The notes: a model not told the origin generated them from the sequence alone. Shown: positions 16,649 to 25,449, counted from the stretch's first letter. The stretch: DNA of 55,854 bases from Clostridia bacterium (GCA_026418695.1 JAOAAU010000100.1:1-55854), one strand, 5' to 3'. A program made the numbers and translations.

Positions 16649-16774
16649 CTAGCAGTTTGCTGGTCCTACCGGGCCATAAAATGGTTTACAGTAAAAGAGA
16701 ATCAAGAAAATAATGATAAAGAATAGAATTTCGTCGCCGTCGAATAATCCGCCTTTATAACATCCGTCTGCCAT
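16649..16774 (-). CDS. 41-residue single-span membrane peptide (YjcZ-like)
   Basis: The peptide begins MADGCYKGGLFDGDEIL, continues with a hydrophobic span FFIIIFLILFYC and ends in FYGPVGPANC. AAAGGATGG lies 8-16 bases before the ATG. Its size, Gly/Cys-rich ends and central isoleucine-rich span resemble the short YjcZ-type sporulation membrane peptides, though the match is by architecture only. A frameshifted relative lies directly downstream. Both share the bidirectional terminator at 16421-16450. It is too short to be found by usual length cut-offs. Confidence 0.6.
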   Translation of the reverse strand: MADGCYKGGLFDGDEILFFIIIFLILFYCKPFYGPVGPANC

Positions 16775-17027
16775 TATAAATCCATCCTTTCAATTTTATG
16801 AGTATTTTCAATAGCATATTATTCATGGACAGGTTTGTGTGTTACAGGTTCATTTTTTTTAGAAGTAAATTCATCCGAATAATATTCAGGACTCTGGAAA
16901 TGCTAAAAATGTGTTTTAAATCCTTCTATCTGAATTCATATACTTACAGGAACACGCTTTTGAAGCAAAGATTGTTCTTAAGCAAAACCGGGTTAGAACA
17001 CAAGTTTATAAGAAAAGGTGAAATGAT

Positions 17028-17405
17028 ATGGAAGTTAGAGATCATGTGATGGTTCCGTTGGGTTATGGCAAATTTGCACGCTCAGACAAGATCGTGAGTC
17101 TTGAACCTATCGAGGATGAGCGTGGACCGGGTCGTAGGACCATGGTATATGTTGAGGATGTCCGCTCCCCCATTGTAGCATCAAGAACAGAAAATTCTAT
17201 TCTAGCCAACATGGTGGAGATTCCACGTGAAGAGATGGAAGCTGCAGCCGCCTTTGAACTACTGAGGGATATTCGTGACGATATCCAGCAGATCGGCCCC
17301 ATGCTCCGTAAAAGTATAAGAAAAGAAGCGGATTTTGATATTGATAAGCTGGAAAAGCGAATCGATGAAATTCTCCAGCATGAAATAGAATTCACCGTAC
17401 AGTAA
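17028..17405 (+). CDS. RemA-like (DUF370-related) protein with C-terminal helix
   Basis: The 125-residue protein starts with a beta-rich region (VPLGYGKFARSDKIVSLEPI ... GRRTMVYVEDVRSPIVASR, residues 8-60). It resembles RemA/DUF370 proteins in the G-[FY]-G ... [RK]I[VI] ... GRRT pattern. RemA is a DNA-binding regulator of biofilm matrix genes in Bacillus. Residues 65-125 are a predicted amphipathic, charged helix that RemA lacks. AAAAGGTG precedes the ATG. The RemA link is by pattern and would need a profile or structure comparison; otherwise it is a conserved hypothetical protein. Confidence 0.5.
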   Translation: MEVRDHVMVPLGYGKFARSDKIVSLEPIEDERGPGRRTMVYVEDVRSPIVASRTENSILANMVEIPREEMEAAAAFELLRDIRDDIQQIGPMLRKSIRKEADFDIDKLEKRIDEILQHEIEFTVQ

Positions 17406-17423
17406 ACAATTCTCTTCAGATTG

Positions 17424-17450
17424 TGAGCAGGACTCATTAAGTCCTGCTCA
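17424..17450. terminator. Hairpin between convergent genes
   Basis: GAGCAGGACT and AGTCCTGCTC form a perfect 10-bp stem with a 5-base loop, between the convergent RemA-like and DUF3189 genes. It lacks a T run on either side, so termination activity is uncertain. Confidence 0.5.
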
Positions 17451-17466
17451 TGGATTCAACCAGATA

Positions 17467-17985
17467 TCATTTTCTCTCTGATGTTAGATTCTCATTTTTT
17501 AAGACTATCACCTGTTCCTTTGAATTTTTTGCTATGGATTTCGTATTATCTACGATTCTGAGCACTTTGTGATATGCCCTCTGGGCACCAATCACCAAAA
17601 GCGGCACCCCAACGAAGTGAATATGCAGTCCTCTCGAAAAGAATCCCCCCATGGTCATTGGAAAAGGTACCGTAGGGGACATATTGGACATAACAATCTT
17701 TTCATTAAATCCACATTCGTTTTGAAAAATCTCAATCAGATTCCTAAGGCAGGGAATTAACACCTTGGATGTTCCTCTCCCCAAAGAAAACACCTTGTTT
17801 CCTTCTTCGTCCATTCCTCTGTAGATAATTCGACCCATGTCGCTATAGGTTAACTTATTGAAATAGTCCGTATTCAGTATTTCATCCCTTGTCGGTACTC
17901 TGTCCCTTGGAAGCTTTCCCAGATGTACCGCTGAAGCCAAAGAGGATGAATGGGTTCCTCCATAGCAGTTATAGATAAAGATCAT
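17467..17985 (-). CDS. DUF3189 family protein
   Basis: The 172-residue protein starts MIFIYNCYGGTHSSSLASAVHLGKLP, which is the signature of DUF3189, a family seen in spore-forming Firmicutes. The N-terminal strand-loop-helix (YGGTHSS) resembles a phosphate-binding loop, but no complete Walker motif is present. No function is known. GGTGATT lies just before the ATG. The gene is alone on its strand, divergent from the 54-residue gene at 18149. Confidence 0.75.
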   Translation of the reverse strand: MIFIYNCYGGTHSSSLASAVHLGKLPRDRVPTRDEILNTDYFNKLTYSDMGRIIYRGMDEEGNKVFSLGRGTSKVLIPCLRNLIEIFQNECGFNEKIVMSNMSPTVPFPMTMGGFFSRGLHIHFVGVPLLVIGAQRAYHKVLRIVDNTKSIAKNSKEQVIVLKNENLTSERK

Positions 17986-18148
17986 CCAATCACCCCAAAA
18001 CTTTACAATTTCACAGATTCATTCAAACATATGGATACAGATTTATTTTGCATTTTTTTAGGGCAAAATATTGATGCTGCTTTACGCAGATATTCCCAAA
18101 ATCAATAAGTCAATCAATGAATTGAATTAATTCGAGGAGGTATTCACC

Positions 18149-18313
18149 ATGTCAGACCGTGGAACCAGTAATTCACCCAACACAAGGAATCCTGAAAGAC
18201 CCGCTTCCAATCCTTCCAGGTTGGACCAGTTTGCTGATGATATTTTTGAGAAAGACAAGAATACCCAGGAGGGCGTTACCTCAAGAAAAGAAAAAAGGAA
18301 GTGGACAAAATAG
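18149..18313 (+). CDS. 54-residue hydrophilic protein of unknown function
   Basis: A strong GAGGAGGT site 8 bases before the ATG supports translation. The peptide is rich in Ser, Asn, Pro, Asp and Lys (MSDRGTSNSPNTRNPERP ... LDQFADDIFEKDK ... KEKRKWTK), has no membrane span or cysteine and is probably disordered. No family was recognised. A GC-rich hairpin (18389-18437) follows. The composition recalls small sporulation or stress proteins, but there is no motif to support that. Confidence 0.6.
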   Translation: MSDRGTSNSPNTRNPERPASNPSRLDQFADDIFEKDKNTQEGVTSRKEKRKWTK

Positions 18314-18388
18314 AGTGAATAGACTTAGTGCTTTTAACGTTACAAATTACCAACCAACGTAAATGTTAAAATACACTGTCTAAATGTT

Positions 18389-18437
18389 GTGCCCCGATCC
18401 TGGAGTCAAATTCTGCTTCGGGGCACGTATCTTTTTA
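18389..18437 (+). terminator. Probable terminator between convergent genes
   Basis: GTGCCCCGA and TCGGGGCAC pair over a 20-base loop and are followed on the plus strand by an ATC and TTTTT. It lies between the 54-residue gene and the convergent alpha-amylase gene. Confidence 0.6.
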
Positions 18438-18452
18438 CACGATTGAATTTGG

Positions 18453-19763
18453 TCAAACTTCCGGTATATAAACTGCAAATCCCCTTGGTGGGGCATAAAA
18501 GTCAACGAAGCCTTCATCGTTTGCAAGTTTGTCCTCCGGCTTGTTCAGATCTCTTCCCCACCAGCTTTCACACTTCATCCTGGTACTTGACCATTGAGTC
18601 TTAACCGGAGAACCTCGCCATTCATAAGAATTATTGAGGGCGATCACCAAACCGGGTTTTCCCTCGGACCCGTTTCTTTGCGCAATGTAGAGATTCTTGT
18701 CGCAATAAAGCAGGCTGGTGGTACCGCCTGCATAATCCCTGTTAATCCGGCTCAATTGCTCTAATCCATGTGGAGTTTCTTCCATCCCCAATTCATAATT
18801 GTAATAATCCCTCCAGAATATGCACGGTACCCCTTCGTGGGTTAATATGTATGCATAAGCAAGCAGTTTATCACGGATGATGGGCACAATCCTCTCCGTA
18901 TCATGGTTTTCGCAGAAAGTAACAGATCTCATCGGCAGATCAAATATCAATCCGTTCCCCCAAATATTTCTCATATCAAAATCGTCATTGCTGCACATGC
19001 AGTTTAATGTATAAAACAGCGGATAATCAAAGGCAGAGGCACTCCATCCGATGTAATTCAGATAATCCTTGATGTGGTTTTTATCTCCGTCCCAGAACTC
19101 TACAACTCCGAAACACTTCTGCCAATCCTGAATACTCTCGACAATCCAGGAGTCATAGTATTTGACAGCATCATACCGGAATCCGTCATAACCGATCCCA
19201 TTTTTATCATCCCTGAGCCAACGGATATATTCCATGATTTCAAGATAAGTATACGGGTTGTCGTGACAGAGGTCCGGAAGCCAATACCCTTCCAGGTCCC
19301 CGTAAAAGGCTCCGTGATCTCCTTCATCGTATTCACAGGGGTGGAAGTAGGTCCAATCCCTCTTGAATTTCCCTGATTTCGGGTAATATCTTGTATACAG
19401 CAGTTTATTGCTGATGGGGTTAAATTCAGCTTCATCACCGATATCACAATGGTTCAATACCATATCCGCGAGCACAGTCATGTTATGATCATGGGCGGTT
19501 CTGATCAACTCTTTGAGTTCATCCTTTGATCCAAACCAGGTCTTGATACCACCCCTTTGATCGAATTCACCCTGATCATAATAGTCATAGGGGGCATATC
19601 CCATACAGTTGGTATGACCGCCTTTTGCCGATGGAGGAAGCCATAGGGTTGTAATACCGTTGGAAGAGAGGTTTGGAATTTTGCTTCGGATATAGTTCCA
19701 CCACTGTCCTGCTTTATTCTCATTTTGAGGGCAATCCCAATAGAATGCCTGCATTAAAATCAT
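18453..19763 (-). CDS. Cytoplasmic GH13 alpha-amylase
   Basis: The 436-residue protein is a glycoside hydrolase family 13 enzyme lacking a signal peptide, so it probably acts on intracellular alpha-glucans. The four conserved regions are clear: DMVLNH (from 100), GYDGFRYDAV with nucleophile Asp198, GVVEFWDGD with acid/base Glu222, and CENHDTER with Asp288. The C-terminal beta domain ends WGRDLNKPEDK ... FYAPPRGFAVYIPEV. AGGAG lies 8 bases before the ATG. The closest visual match is to alpha-amylases of the plant/archaeal/bacterial AEYWD-type subgroups. It is encoded alone, divergent from a hypothetical acidic protein. Confidence 0.9.
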   Translation of the reverse strand: MILMQAFYWDCPQNENKAGQWWNYIRSKIPNLSSNGITTLWLPPSAKGGHTNCMGYAPYDYYDQGEFDQRGGIKTWFGSKDELKELIRTAHDHNMTVLADMVLNHCDIGDEAEFNPISNKLLYTRYYPKSGKFKRDWTYFHPCEYDEGDHGAFYGDLEGYWLPDLCHDNPYTYLEIMEYIRWLRDDKNGIGYDGFRYDAVKYYDSWIVESIQDWQKCFGVVEFWDGDKNHIKDYLNYIGWSASAFDYPLFYTLNCMCSNDDFDMRNIWGNGLIFDLPMRSVTFCENHDTERIVPIIRDKLLAYAYILTHEGVPCIFWRDYYNYELGMEETPHGLEQLSRINRDYAGGTTSLLYCDKNLYIAQRNGSEGKPGLVIALNNSYEWRGSPVKTQWSSTRMKCESWWGRDLNKPEDKLANDEGFVDFYAPPRGFAVYIPEV

Positions 19764-19887
19764 ATCAATATCTCCTGTTTTTTATCCAAGTATTTTATTG
19801 TAATCAAATCCTCCATGAAATATAATGGACATGAATATCATAACATATTTCCTGCAAAATCCCATTGAAAGGATGGATTGATTTTCG

Positions 19888-20604
19888 ATGAAACAGAGAA
19901 TAACCTGGAAAGACCTTGCAGAGCTTGACGAAGACAAAAAACAGCAGCTCAATGATCTCTGGATTCCTTCCGTTTTTGATGCAGCTGTTGCAACAGTATG
20001 TACCGATGTGGAAGAGGAAGAGTATGAGCATATCATTTTTGTAATCGGAGGCATTCAGCTCTATAACAAAACCAGTATGATCCTTCATGATATAAAGTAC
20101 ATTGAATCTCAAAATGATAATGATTCAACGACACCTTCCAACAGTGAGGAACATGAAGTTCCCTATACGCCATCCAACCGCAGTGATAATCTTCTCTCTT
20201 CAGGCTCTTCTGTGAAGGTAGACGATTTTGCTTTTCCAACCGCCAATCGTTTCAGTGATGCTGTAGATCAATTCTCCGCTCCTTTAAAAGACTCTGAAAT
20301 GGATGAAGTAGACGAAGCCATGGCAGAACTGGATTTTGAGGAAGGCGATATAGAATTTGGCTATACCCGCCCGACAGCCTTCAATAAGGAAGACTGCCTG
20401 CCGCTGCTTACCATTGGGCAAATGATTGAAATCCTCGAAAAGAAGGGCTTCGGATATGGAGATTTTTATCTGGCTGCCGGCATTCACGATGTAGGATGTG
20501 AAATCGGCAAAACAACCTTTGACGTCCGTAATTATGGTTCGGACTACGAGAAAAAAGAACTCTGTGATGTCTTATGGGAATACGTTAAAACAGTTTTAGA
20601 ATAG
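19888..20604 (+). CDS. Acidic hypothetical protein, 238 residues
   Basis: No family was recognised. The N-terminal 75 residues (ITWKDLAELDEDKKQQLNDLW ... YEHIIFVIGGIQLYNK) look folded. Residues 80-140 are a Ser/Asp/Asn-rich probable linker, and 140-238 form a second folded part ending DVLWEYVKTVLE. The protein is strongly acidic, with no signal peptide, membrane span or metal motif. AAAGGATGG precedes the ATG by 11 bases. It lies between the amylase and the Tad operon and converges on the latter. A link to either is not supported by sequence. Confidence 0.6.
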   Translation: MKQRITWKDLAELDEDKKQQLNDLWIPSVFDAAVATVCTDVEEEEYEHIIFVIGGIQLYNKTSMILHDIKYIESQNDNDSTTPSNSEEHEVPYTPSNRSDNLLSSGSSVKVDDFAFPTANRFSDAVDQFSAPLKDSEMDEVDEAMAELDFEEGDIEFGYTRPTAFNKEDCLPLLTIGQMIEILEKKGFGYGDFYLAAGIHDVGCEIGKTTFDVRNYGSDYEKKELCDVLWEYVKTVLE

Positions 20605-20636
20605 AAGAATCCGGGATGGAAAAGCAGTCGTTCCGC

Positions 20637-21188
20637 TTATAGAAAAGGAAGCAATTCAATCTTATAAGCAGCAAAGCCAAATGCGAGGAGGGTTCCTCCT
20701 GCAATGGCATAAGAAAACCTGAAAACTCCATCCCGCTCTTTCTGGAAATCCTGATACTCTAGTAGTTTCATCGACAAGAAGCAAGCCTTTAAATAACAGT
20801 ACAAGTGAATAAACCTTTGCTTCCCGTTTTTACGCATTGCAATAATTGCAATGCTTAATGTGCCTCCAAATAAAAAAGAACATGTGATGGCATTCAGGAC
20901 AAAACCTGTTCCCATAATAGCGCCAATGGCGCCAAAAAGCTTGATGTCTCCTGCGCCCAACATTCTAAGCAGGTAAAGAGTAAATAGCAACGCTAACGGT
21001 ATCATCATCCCCTGAATGGATTGAAAAAGTCCGTTCGGACCTTCAACAATAAAGCATGTTATTATTCCTACAAATGCAGCAGAAAATGTTATGGAATTTC
21101 TTACTTTGAAATCCTTAGTGTCGCTCCATACCGACAAAATCAAAAGCATCATAACTTCAATAATTCTTATCCCCTGTTCATTCATCAC
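20637..21188 (-). CDS. A24 prepilin peptidase (TadV/CpaA-like), second copy
   Basis: The 183-residue membrane protein has about five or six spans and both catalytic aspartates of A24 peptidases: Asp23 in WSDTKDFKVRN and Asp81 in the GAGDIKLFGAIG motif. The family cleaves the leader of Flp-type pilins at the cytoplasmic membrane face. It lacks the N-terminal methyltransferase domain, as is usual for Tad peptidases. It is the last gene of the Tad operon, 9 bases after the PP2C gene. The operon also carries another peptidase gene at 23713, so cleavage of major and minor pilins may be divided between them. Confidence 0.85.
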   Translation of the reverse strand: MMNEQGIRIIEVMMLLILSVWSDTKDFKVRNSITFSAAFVGIITCFIVEGPNGLFQSIQGMMIPLALLFTLYLLRMLGAGDIKLFGAIGAIMGTGFVLNAITCSFLFGGTLSIAIIAMRKNGKQRFIHLYCYLKACFLSMKLLEYQDFQKERDGVFRFSYAIAGGTLLAFGFAAYKIELLPFL

Positions 21189-21197
21189 AAGTCTCCT

Positions 21198-22070
21198 TCA
21201 ATCCAGGATCCGGCATACTTTTCGACAACTCGCCTTTACACTGCGGAAAACCCGTTCTGCCCGTTGCCCAAAAATTTTAAAGTAGTTTTGGTAATATGGC
21301 TGTACAGCAATAGCAGAGATATTGTCATAGGCTCCCCTTTTCTTCACTGTTTTAAAAAGGCCCCGGACTGCACCTTGAAGTACCCTTTCCTTTCCCGCAC
21401 TGCATTGTGCGATTGTTTCCAACATCTCTTCCTCTGAGATGAGATTATGGAACCCATCGCTGCAAACCAGAAAACAATCCCCTTTTTTGACCTTTCTGGC
21501 AGCTTTGAATATTTCTATTTTTTCTTCTACCCCCATACATCGCGTCAGCATATTTTTGCCAACAAAATTCCGGGCTTCCTGACTTGACAGCTTTCCTTCC
21601 TTCAGAAGCTGCGCAGCCCAGGAATGATCCTCCGTGATTTGATGAACCACTTGATTGACTTTATAGATCCGGCTGTCACCGATATGCAGCACAATATAGG
21701 TGTTCCTATAGATAAAAAGCATGGACAAGGTTGATCCTACCTTACTTTTTACGCTTTTCCCGTAATCAATGATCTTTAGATTGATCATGATGATCAACCT
21801 TTCCAGATCTTTTATTATGGAATCTGCACTGACCCGATCATTGCAAATCACAGATCTCAACCTTCCATCCCACCACTTCTTGAATTCGTCAATAATGATT
21901 CTGCTGGCTACATCTCCGTAGGAAAGTCCTCCCATTCCGTCGGCGACAACAAACAGTCCGAATTCTCCGGTCTTGTCCTCACCGATTTTCACCAGAATAC
22001 TGTCCTGATTTGTTTTTTTTACAAAGCCTATATCACTTAACGCACCGATATCAAAAATTCTTTTTCTCAT
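21198..22070 (-). CDS. PP2C-family Ser/Thr protein phosphatase
   Basis: The 290-residue protein shows the PP2C motifs: LSDIGFVKKTNQDS, VADGMGGLSYGDVAS with metal-binding Asp44, HIGDSRIY, CSDGFHNL and AYDNISAIAV. Its closest style is the Stp/PrpC group that reverses Hanks-type kinase phosphorylation. The start overlaps the stop of the upstream FHA gene (ATGA), so the two are translationally coupled. No kinase is encoded in the window. The C-terminal 35 residues are basic and extend past the phosphatase fold. Confidence 0.92.
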   Translation of the reverse strand: MRKRIFDIGALSDIGFVKKTNQDSILVKIGEDKTGEFGLFVVADGMGGLSYGDVASRIIIDEFKKWWDGRLRSVICNDRVSADSIIKDLERLIIMINLKIIDYGKSVKSKVGSTLSMLFIYRNTYIVLHIGDSRIYKVNQVVHQITEDHSWAAQLLKEGKLSSQEARNFVGKNMLTRCMGVEEKIEIFKAARKVKKGDCFLVCSDGFHNLISEEEMLETIAQCSAGKERVLQGAVRGLFKTVKKRGAYDNISAIAVQPYYQNYFKIFGQRAERVFRSVKASCRKVCRILD

Positions 22071-23653
22071 TTGCTTAACTCCGGCATCATGAATTGATAA
22101 CTGCTGTTTGCCAAGGTGACCTTGTCATTGTTTTTTAAAAGAATTTCCTTGTTGCTTTGAATCCTTTCCCCGTTGACATAGGTACCGTTTTTGGAATTCA
22201 AATCCTTCAAATAAATGCCATCTTCCCGAGAGATCAATTCTGCATGGACCTTGCTCACGGTATGATTCTCAATGGCATAATCCACTTCGCCTTTCATTCT
22301 CCCCAGATAAAAGCTTTCCTTGTTAATACTGATGTCTTCTATCATCCCATCCTTCATACTGCGAAGACAGGGCGTTTTTTCCTGGGCTAACCCCAGGAAG
22401 GAGGTTTCTTCTATATTGAGTCCCTCCAGAGGGATCGACGGTGTTTCAATAATTTCATCATTGCTTTCCGTGAGAAAATGATCTGCCTGTCTTTCTTGAC
22501 GATGATAAATATTTCTTATTTCCCTTTTAGCAAAATCAGCAGCTTTTATTTCACCAAAGATATTCACTTCCTGATCGCTTGTGGCAGTATTGGTCACAGG
22601 AATCCGATTCTTTTTATCAAAAAGTTTTTTAAATAGAAAGTAGTCTCCTGCCAGCACTGCTATGGATACTCCGATATAGGTCGTGACAAGATCATCCCCC
22701 AGAGATTTTAAAACATCCGAGCAGAGAAAGATCAGAATGAGAATAATTACTTGTGATAAGCACCCCATAAGAATCGTACTTGTTTTATATTTCATCACTG
22801 TATCGCTTTGAACTGAAGGTTCTTTCAACCCGCCGGCAGGCTTCTTCCCTTCAGGAATCGGACCCATTTCCTGTTTTGGAATACTCAATGACTTGATGGA
22901 TACAATCTCTTCATTGGAATTGCTTTGGTCTATGCTTGAAGCTGGTACCCGGGTATATCGCCGGACTTTGTCTTCAATTTGCATTTTTTTATATACAGGT
23001 AATTCAGATTGATCTTGTCCGGGTGTCTGTACAGAATGCATCGGAGATGGTGAATGAAGCTTAGTGAAGGATCGATTGTTTTTTAAATCATCCAGCAGCT
23101 TCTTAAACTCTATCAAGGTATAGCTCTCTTCCTTCAAATATCCAATGATTCTCTGCAGAAAATTGTCGCTGCTATTCTCGTCAATGTTTGCTGTTTCCAT
23201 GATCAGCTTCATGAGAAAGCCTCTAAAATCCGAAAGCAGCTCTCCCTCAAACCTGATCGGCAGATAAACCAGTGAAACTTCCAGGGTACCTGGATTGATG
23301 AATATATGATCCTCGTCGAGGACAAAGCATTTTTCATACAGGAAATAGCTCTTGGCATCTAAAACTGTAGATACGATATGATTCAATATGGTAATAAACT
23401 CATTTCTGGTCAGCTTCTTTCTTTTAAAGAACTGAGAAAGCACCAGTTTGGAGGTAATATTATAGTAAAACTTGATTATTTCGTCCTTATACCTTACATC
23501 CATGGGTAGTATTCCCGTAGATGGGTTATTTACAATCATTTCGATCTGGTACTGCTCAATTTTTTCTGCTGCATCCGCTTCTATGATTAAATAGCTGGCC
23601 GTCGCGCTGCTTTCGAAATTGTATTTAAACCGTTCCTGTACTGCGCATGTCAT
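22067..23653 (-). CDS. FHA-domain membrane protein with DUF6382-like N-terminus
   Basis: The 528-residue protein has an N-terminal cytoplasmic domain of about 190 residues (DUF6382-like, resembling the pseudo-kinase-like domain of EssB/YukC, inferred by layout). A low-complexity linker follows, then two membrane spans (about 287-335), another linker and a C-terminal FHA domain (about 440-520). The FHA phosphothreonine-binding residues are visible in YLGRMKG, HTVSKVHAEL and LNSKNGTYVNG. GGGGGATAA precedes the ATG. Coupling to PP2C and placement in the Tad operon suggest it senses a phosphoprotein involved in pilus assembly. Confidence 0.82.
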   Translation of the reverse strand: MTCAVQERFKYNFESSATASYLIIEADAAEKIEQYQIEMIVNNPSTGILPMDVRYKDEIIKFYYNITSKLVLSQFFKRKKLTRNEFITILNHIVSTVLDAKSYFLYEKCFVLDEDHIFINPGTLEVSLVYLPIRFEGELLSDFRGFLMKLIMETANIDENSSDNFLQRIIGYLKEESYTLIEFKKLLDDLKNNRSFTKLHSPSPMHSVQTPGQDQSELPVYKKMQIEDKVRRYTRVPASSIDQSNSNEEIVSIKSLSIPKQEMGPIPEGKKPAGGLKEPSVQSDTVMKYKTSTILMGCLSQVIILILIFLCSDVLKSLGDDLVTTYIGVSIAVLAGDYFLFKKLFDKKNRIPVTNTATSDQEVNIFGEIKAADFAKREIRNIYHRQERQADHFLTESNDEIIETPSIPLEGLNIEETSFLGLAQEKTPCLRSMKDGMIEDISINKESFYLGRMKGEVDYAIENHTVSKVHAELISREDGIYLKDLNSKNGTYVNGERIQSNKEILLKNNDKVTLANSSYQFMMPELSK

Positions 23654-23712
23654 AAGACTTTATCCCCCCATGATCTTACTTTCAATCTTTTCACTATCAC
23701 CTATACCGTTTC

Positions 23713-24330
23713 TTAAAGAATTGATATCAGAACACCTGCAAGAATAAATGGTGCAAAAGGGATTTCCCTCCTTTTATTGGTTGTACTTTTAATCAGCAAC
23801 GCTGCCCCCACCAGGCCGCTGAGAACAACTGCTATTGCTAAGGAAGACAGATTCCTTTCCATTCCAAGGAATAGACCTGTACACCCCATTAGTTTGGCAT
23901 CTCCCAATCCCAAGGCCCCTTTCGAAATAACAGAAACCAGCCATAAAGCGCCACCAACCACGATTGCACCTAAAATCGCATTGATATATGTCAATTCCGG
24001 GTTTACAAAGAGCAAGCCTGTTCCCAGCAGTATCCCCCCTAAGATCAGTCTCTCCGGAATGATTTTCTGTTGAATATCAAAGATCACGGCAGTCCCAAGA
24101 AGGACAACCAAAAGACCGTAACTTGCTGCAGCCCAACTCCATCCGTACTTGTGATAAAGAAAGCTGAACACGACTGTACTGAAAATAACCATCAAAATAT
24201 TTCTCATTCTTTTAAAGCAGGACACGATATGCCATTTCCAAACATTTTCACCATCCTGTTTTGGTCCCGCAAAAACAATGATGATGCAGCCTGCTGCAAA
24301 TCCAATCAACGCTGCTAAAAACCACTCCAT
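23713..24330 (-). CDS. A24 prepilin peptidase (TadV/CpaA-like), first copy
   Basis: The 205-residue protein has six or more membrane spans and the two catalytic aspartates: Asp85 in VIFDIQQKIIPERL and Asp144 in GLGDAKLMG. An in-frame start 75 bases upstream (24405) would add a polar extension; the ATG at 24330 starting MEWFLAALIG fits the family better. The site before it (AGAGGT) is modest. It lies between the Zn-tailed TadE-like gene and the FHA gene and should process the pilin and pseudopilins of this operon. It is only distantly similar to the second copy. Confidence 0.85.
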   Translation of the reverse strand: MEWFLAALIGFAAGCIIIVFAGPKQDGENVWKWHIVSCFKRMRNILMVIFSTVVFSFLYHKYGWSWAAASYGLLVVLLGTAVIFDIQQKIIPERLILGGILLGTGLLFVNPELTYINAILGAIVVGGALWLVSVISKGALGLGDAKLMGCTGLFLGMERNLSSLAIAVVLSGLVGAALLIKSTTNKRREIPFAPFILAGVLISIL

Positions 24331-24510
24331 CTTGTAACCTCTACCTTTTTTATTCACACATTCTTTCCTTCTCAGTTCTATACCGATAATGTACATTAAA
24401 TCCAAATAAATTCATGACATTATCGAGGAAATTCGCACCGCTTGGTTTAATGGAAATTATGAATTATGAGCTGCTCATCATAAGAAGGTATCAACCATTT
24501 ATCCTTGTCC

Positions 24511-25449
24511 TTAGGGCTTGCATACCTTACAGGCAACGTATCCCTGATCCACTGCATCCTCCAGATTTATTGGGATTTTACTCCTGCTCAGGTACCGGCA
24601 GCCTTTCTTATGATATTTCTCTCCGGTCCTAGTGACATATACGGTTTCTTCAGTCTTTCCTAAATCCTCGAGCTCCAAACCTTCCTTTTTTTCGGTATAT
24701 ACTCCGTTACTTCCGTGCAGCCATCCCTTTTCGATCGCTGTGTGTCTGAACAATATCTGTTTTTTCCCGAAGACAGGAAATGTAAATTCATATCGGTATT
24801 CGAGCTGAATTACGACATCATCCTTGCCAAAATCCTTACCTGGCCGCAGACCGGTCGCGTTGTAATCATTACTATTCTTGCAGGCTTCAAACTCCTGGTC
24901 CCCCTGAGGAAATTCGACCAACCTCAGTCTTAGTTCCTTGCTGTCAATCAGACTCTCCTCAAGAAATTTCCCCATCGAATTTTGAACGATAGAATACTTC
25001 CCCTGATCCTTCAGCTGCCAGTAGGAGTCCTTGAGCAAACCTGCCAGAGTTCCGCCTATCCCTTTTTTCAAGCTGCTTCCTGCGGATTTCAACAGGGTGT
25101 TGACCGTATCTTTTCCCGCTTTCCCCGAAAGTACTTCCCCAAGGACATTTTGCTTGATTTCCTTTGCTGTATCGAAAGCAATGCCTTGAATCCCGTCCTT
25201 CAGAGAACGGACCTTTTCTGCCCCGTATTCTTCAATGATCTTATCTTCATATTCATTGACAAAAGAAATAGGATAGGCCGATGTCGCAATTTGTTTGGCT
25301 GTTTCATTAACAGCATGATCTAACAGAATATTCATACAGGAAATCTTGATCAAAAACAGCAGAAGCAGAAAGAATCCCAGGAATACGGGCAGAGCTATAC
25401 ACGCTTCCACTGTGAGTGCACCTTTGCAATTCCATCTCAATTTGCTCAT
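24511..25449 (-). CDS. TadE-like pseudopilin with C-terminal cysteine-rich tail
   Basis: The 312-residue protein has a class III pilin-type leader: Gly10, then ALTVEACIALPVFLGFF, with Glu at +5 after the cleavage glycine and one hydrophobic helix. The large extracytoplasmic part ends in a module of the pattern TGEKYHKKGCRYLSRSKIP, a spacer and GYVACKVCKP. This resembles a short zinc-binding Ada-like or excalibur-like module of exported proteins. An ATG at 25449 is preferred over TTG at 25458 because AGGTTGG lies 6 bases upstream. It is expected to be a minor pilin or tip protein of the Tad machine. Confidence 0.75.
   Translation of the reverse strand: MSKLRWNCKGALTVEACIALPVFLGFFLLLLFLIKISCMNILLDHAVNETAKQIATSAYPISFVNEYEDKIIEEYGAEKVRSLKDGIQGIAFDTAKEIKQNVLGEVLSGKAGKDTVNTLLKSAGSSLKKGIGGTLAGLLKDSYWQLKDQGKYSIVQNSMGKFLEESLIDSKELRLRLVEFPQGDQEFEACKNSNDYNATGLRPGKDFGKDDVVIQLEYRYEFTFPVFGKKQILFRHTAIEKGWLHGSNGVYTEKKEGLELEDLGKTEETVYVTRTGEKYHKKGCRYLSRSKIPINLEDAVDQGYVACKVCKP

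Noticed and set aside
16798..17049. 83-codon rightward open frame overlapping the start of the RemA-like gene
   Set aside because: No ribosome-binding site, an unusual Phe/Ile/Arg-rich composition, and overlap with the start of a better-supported gene.
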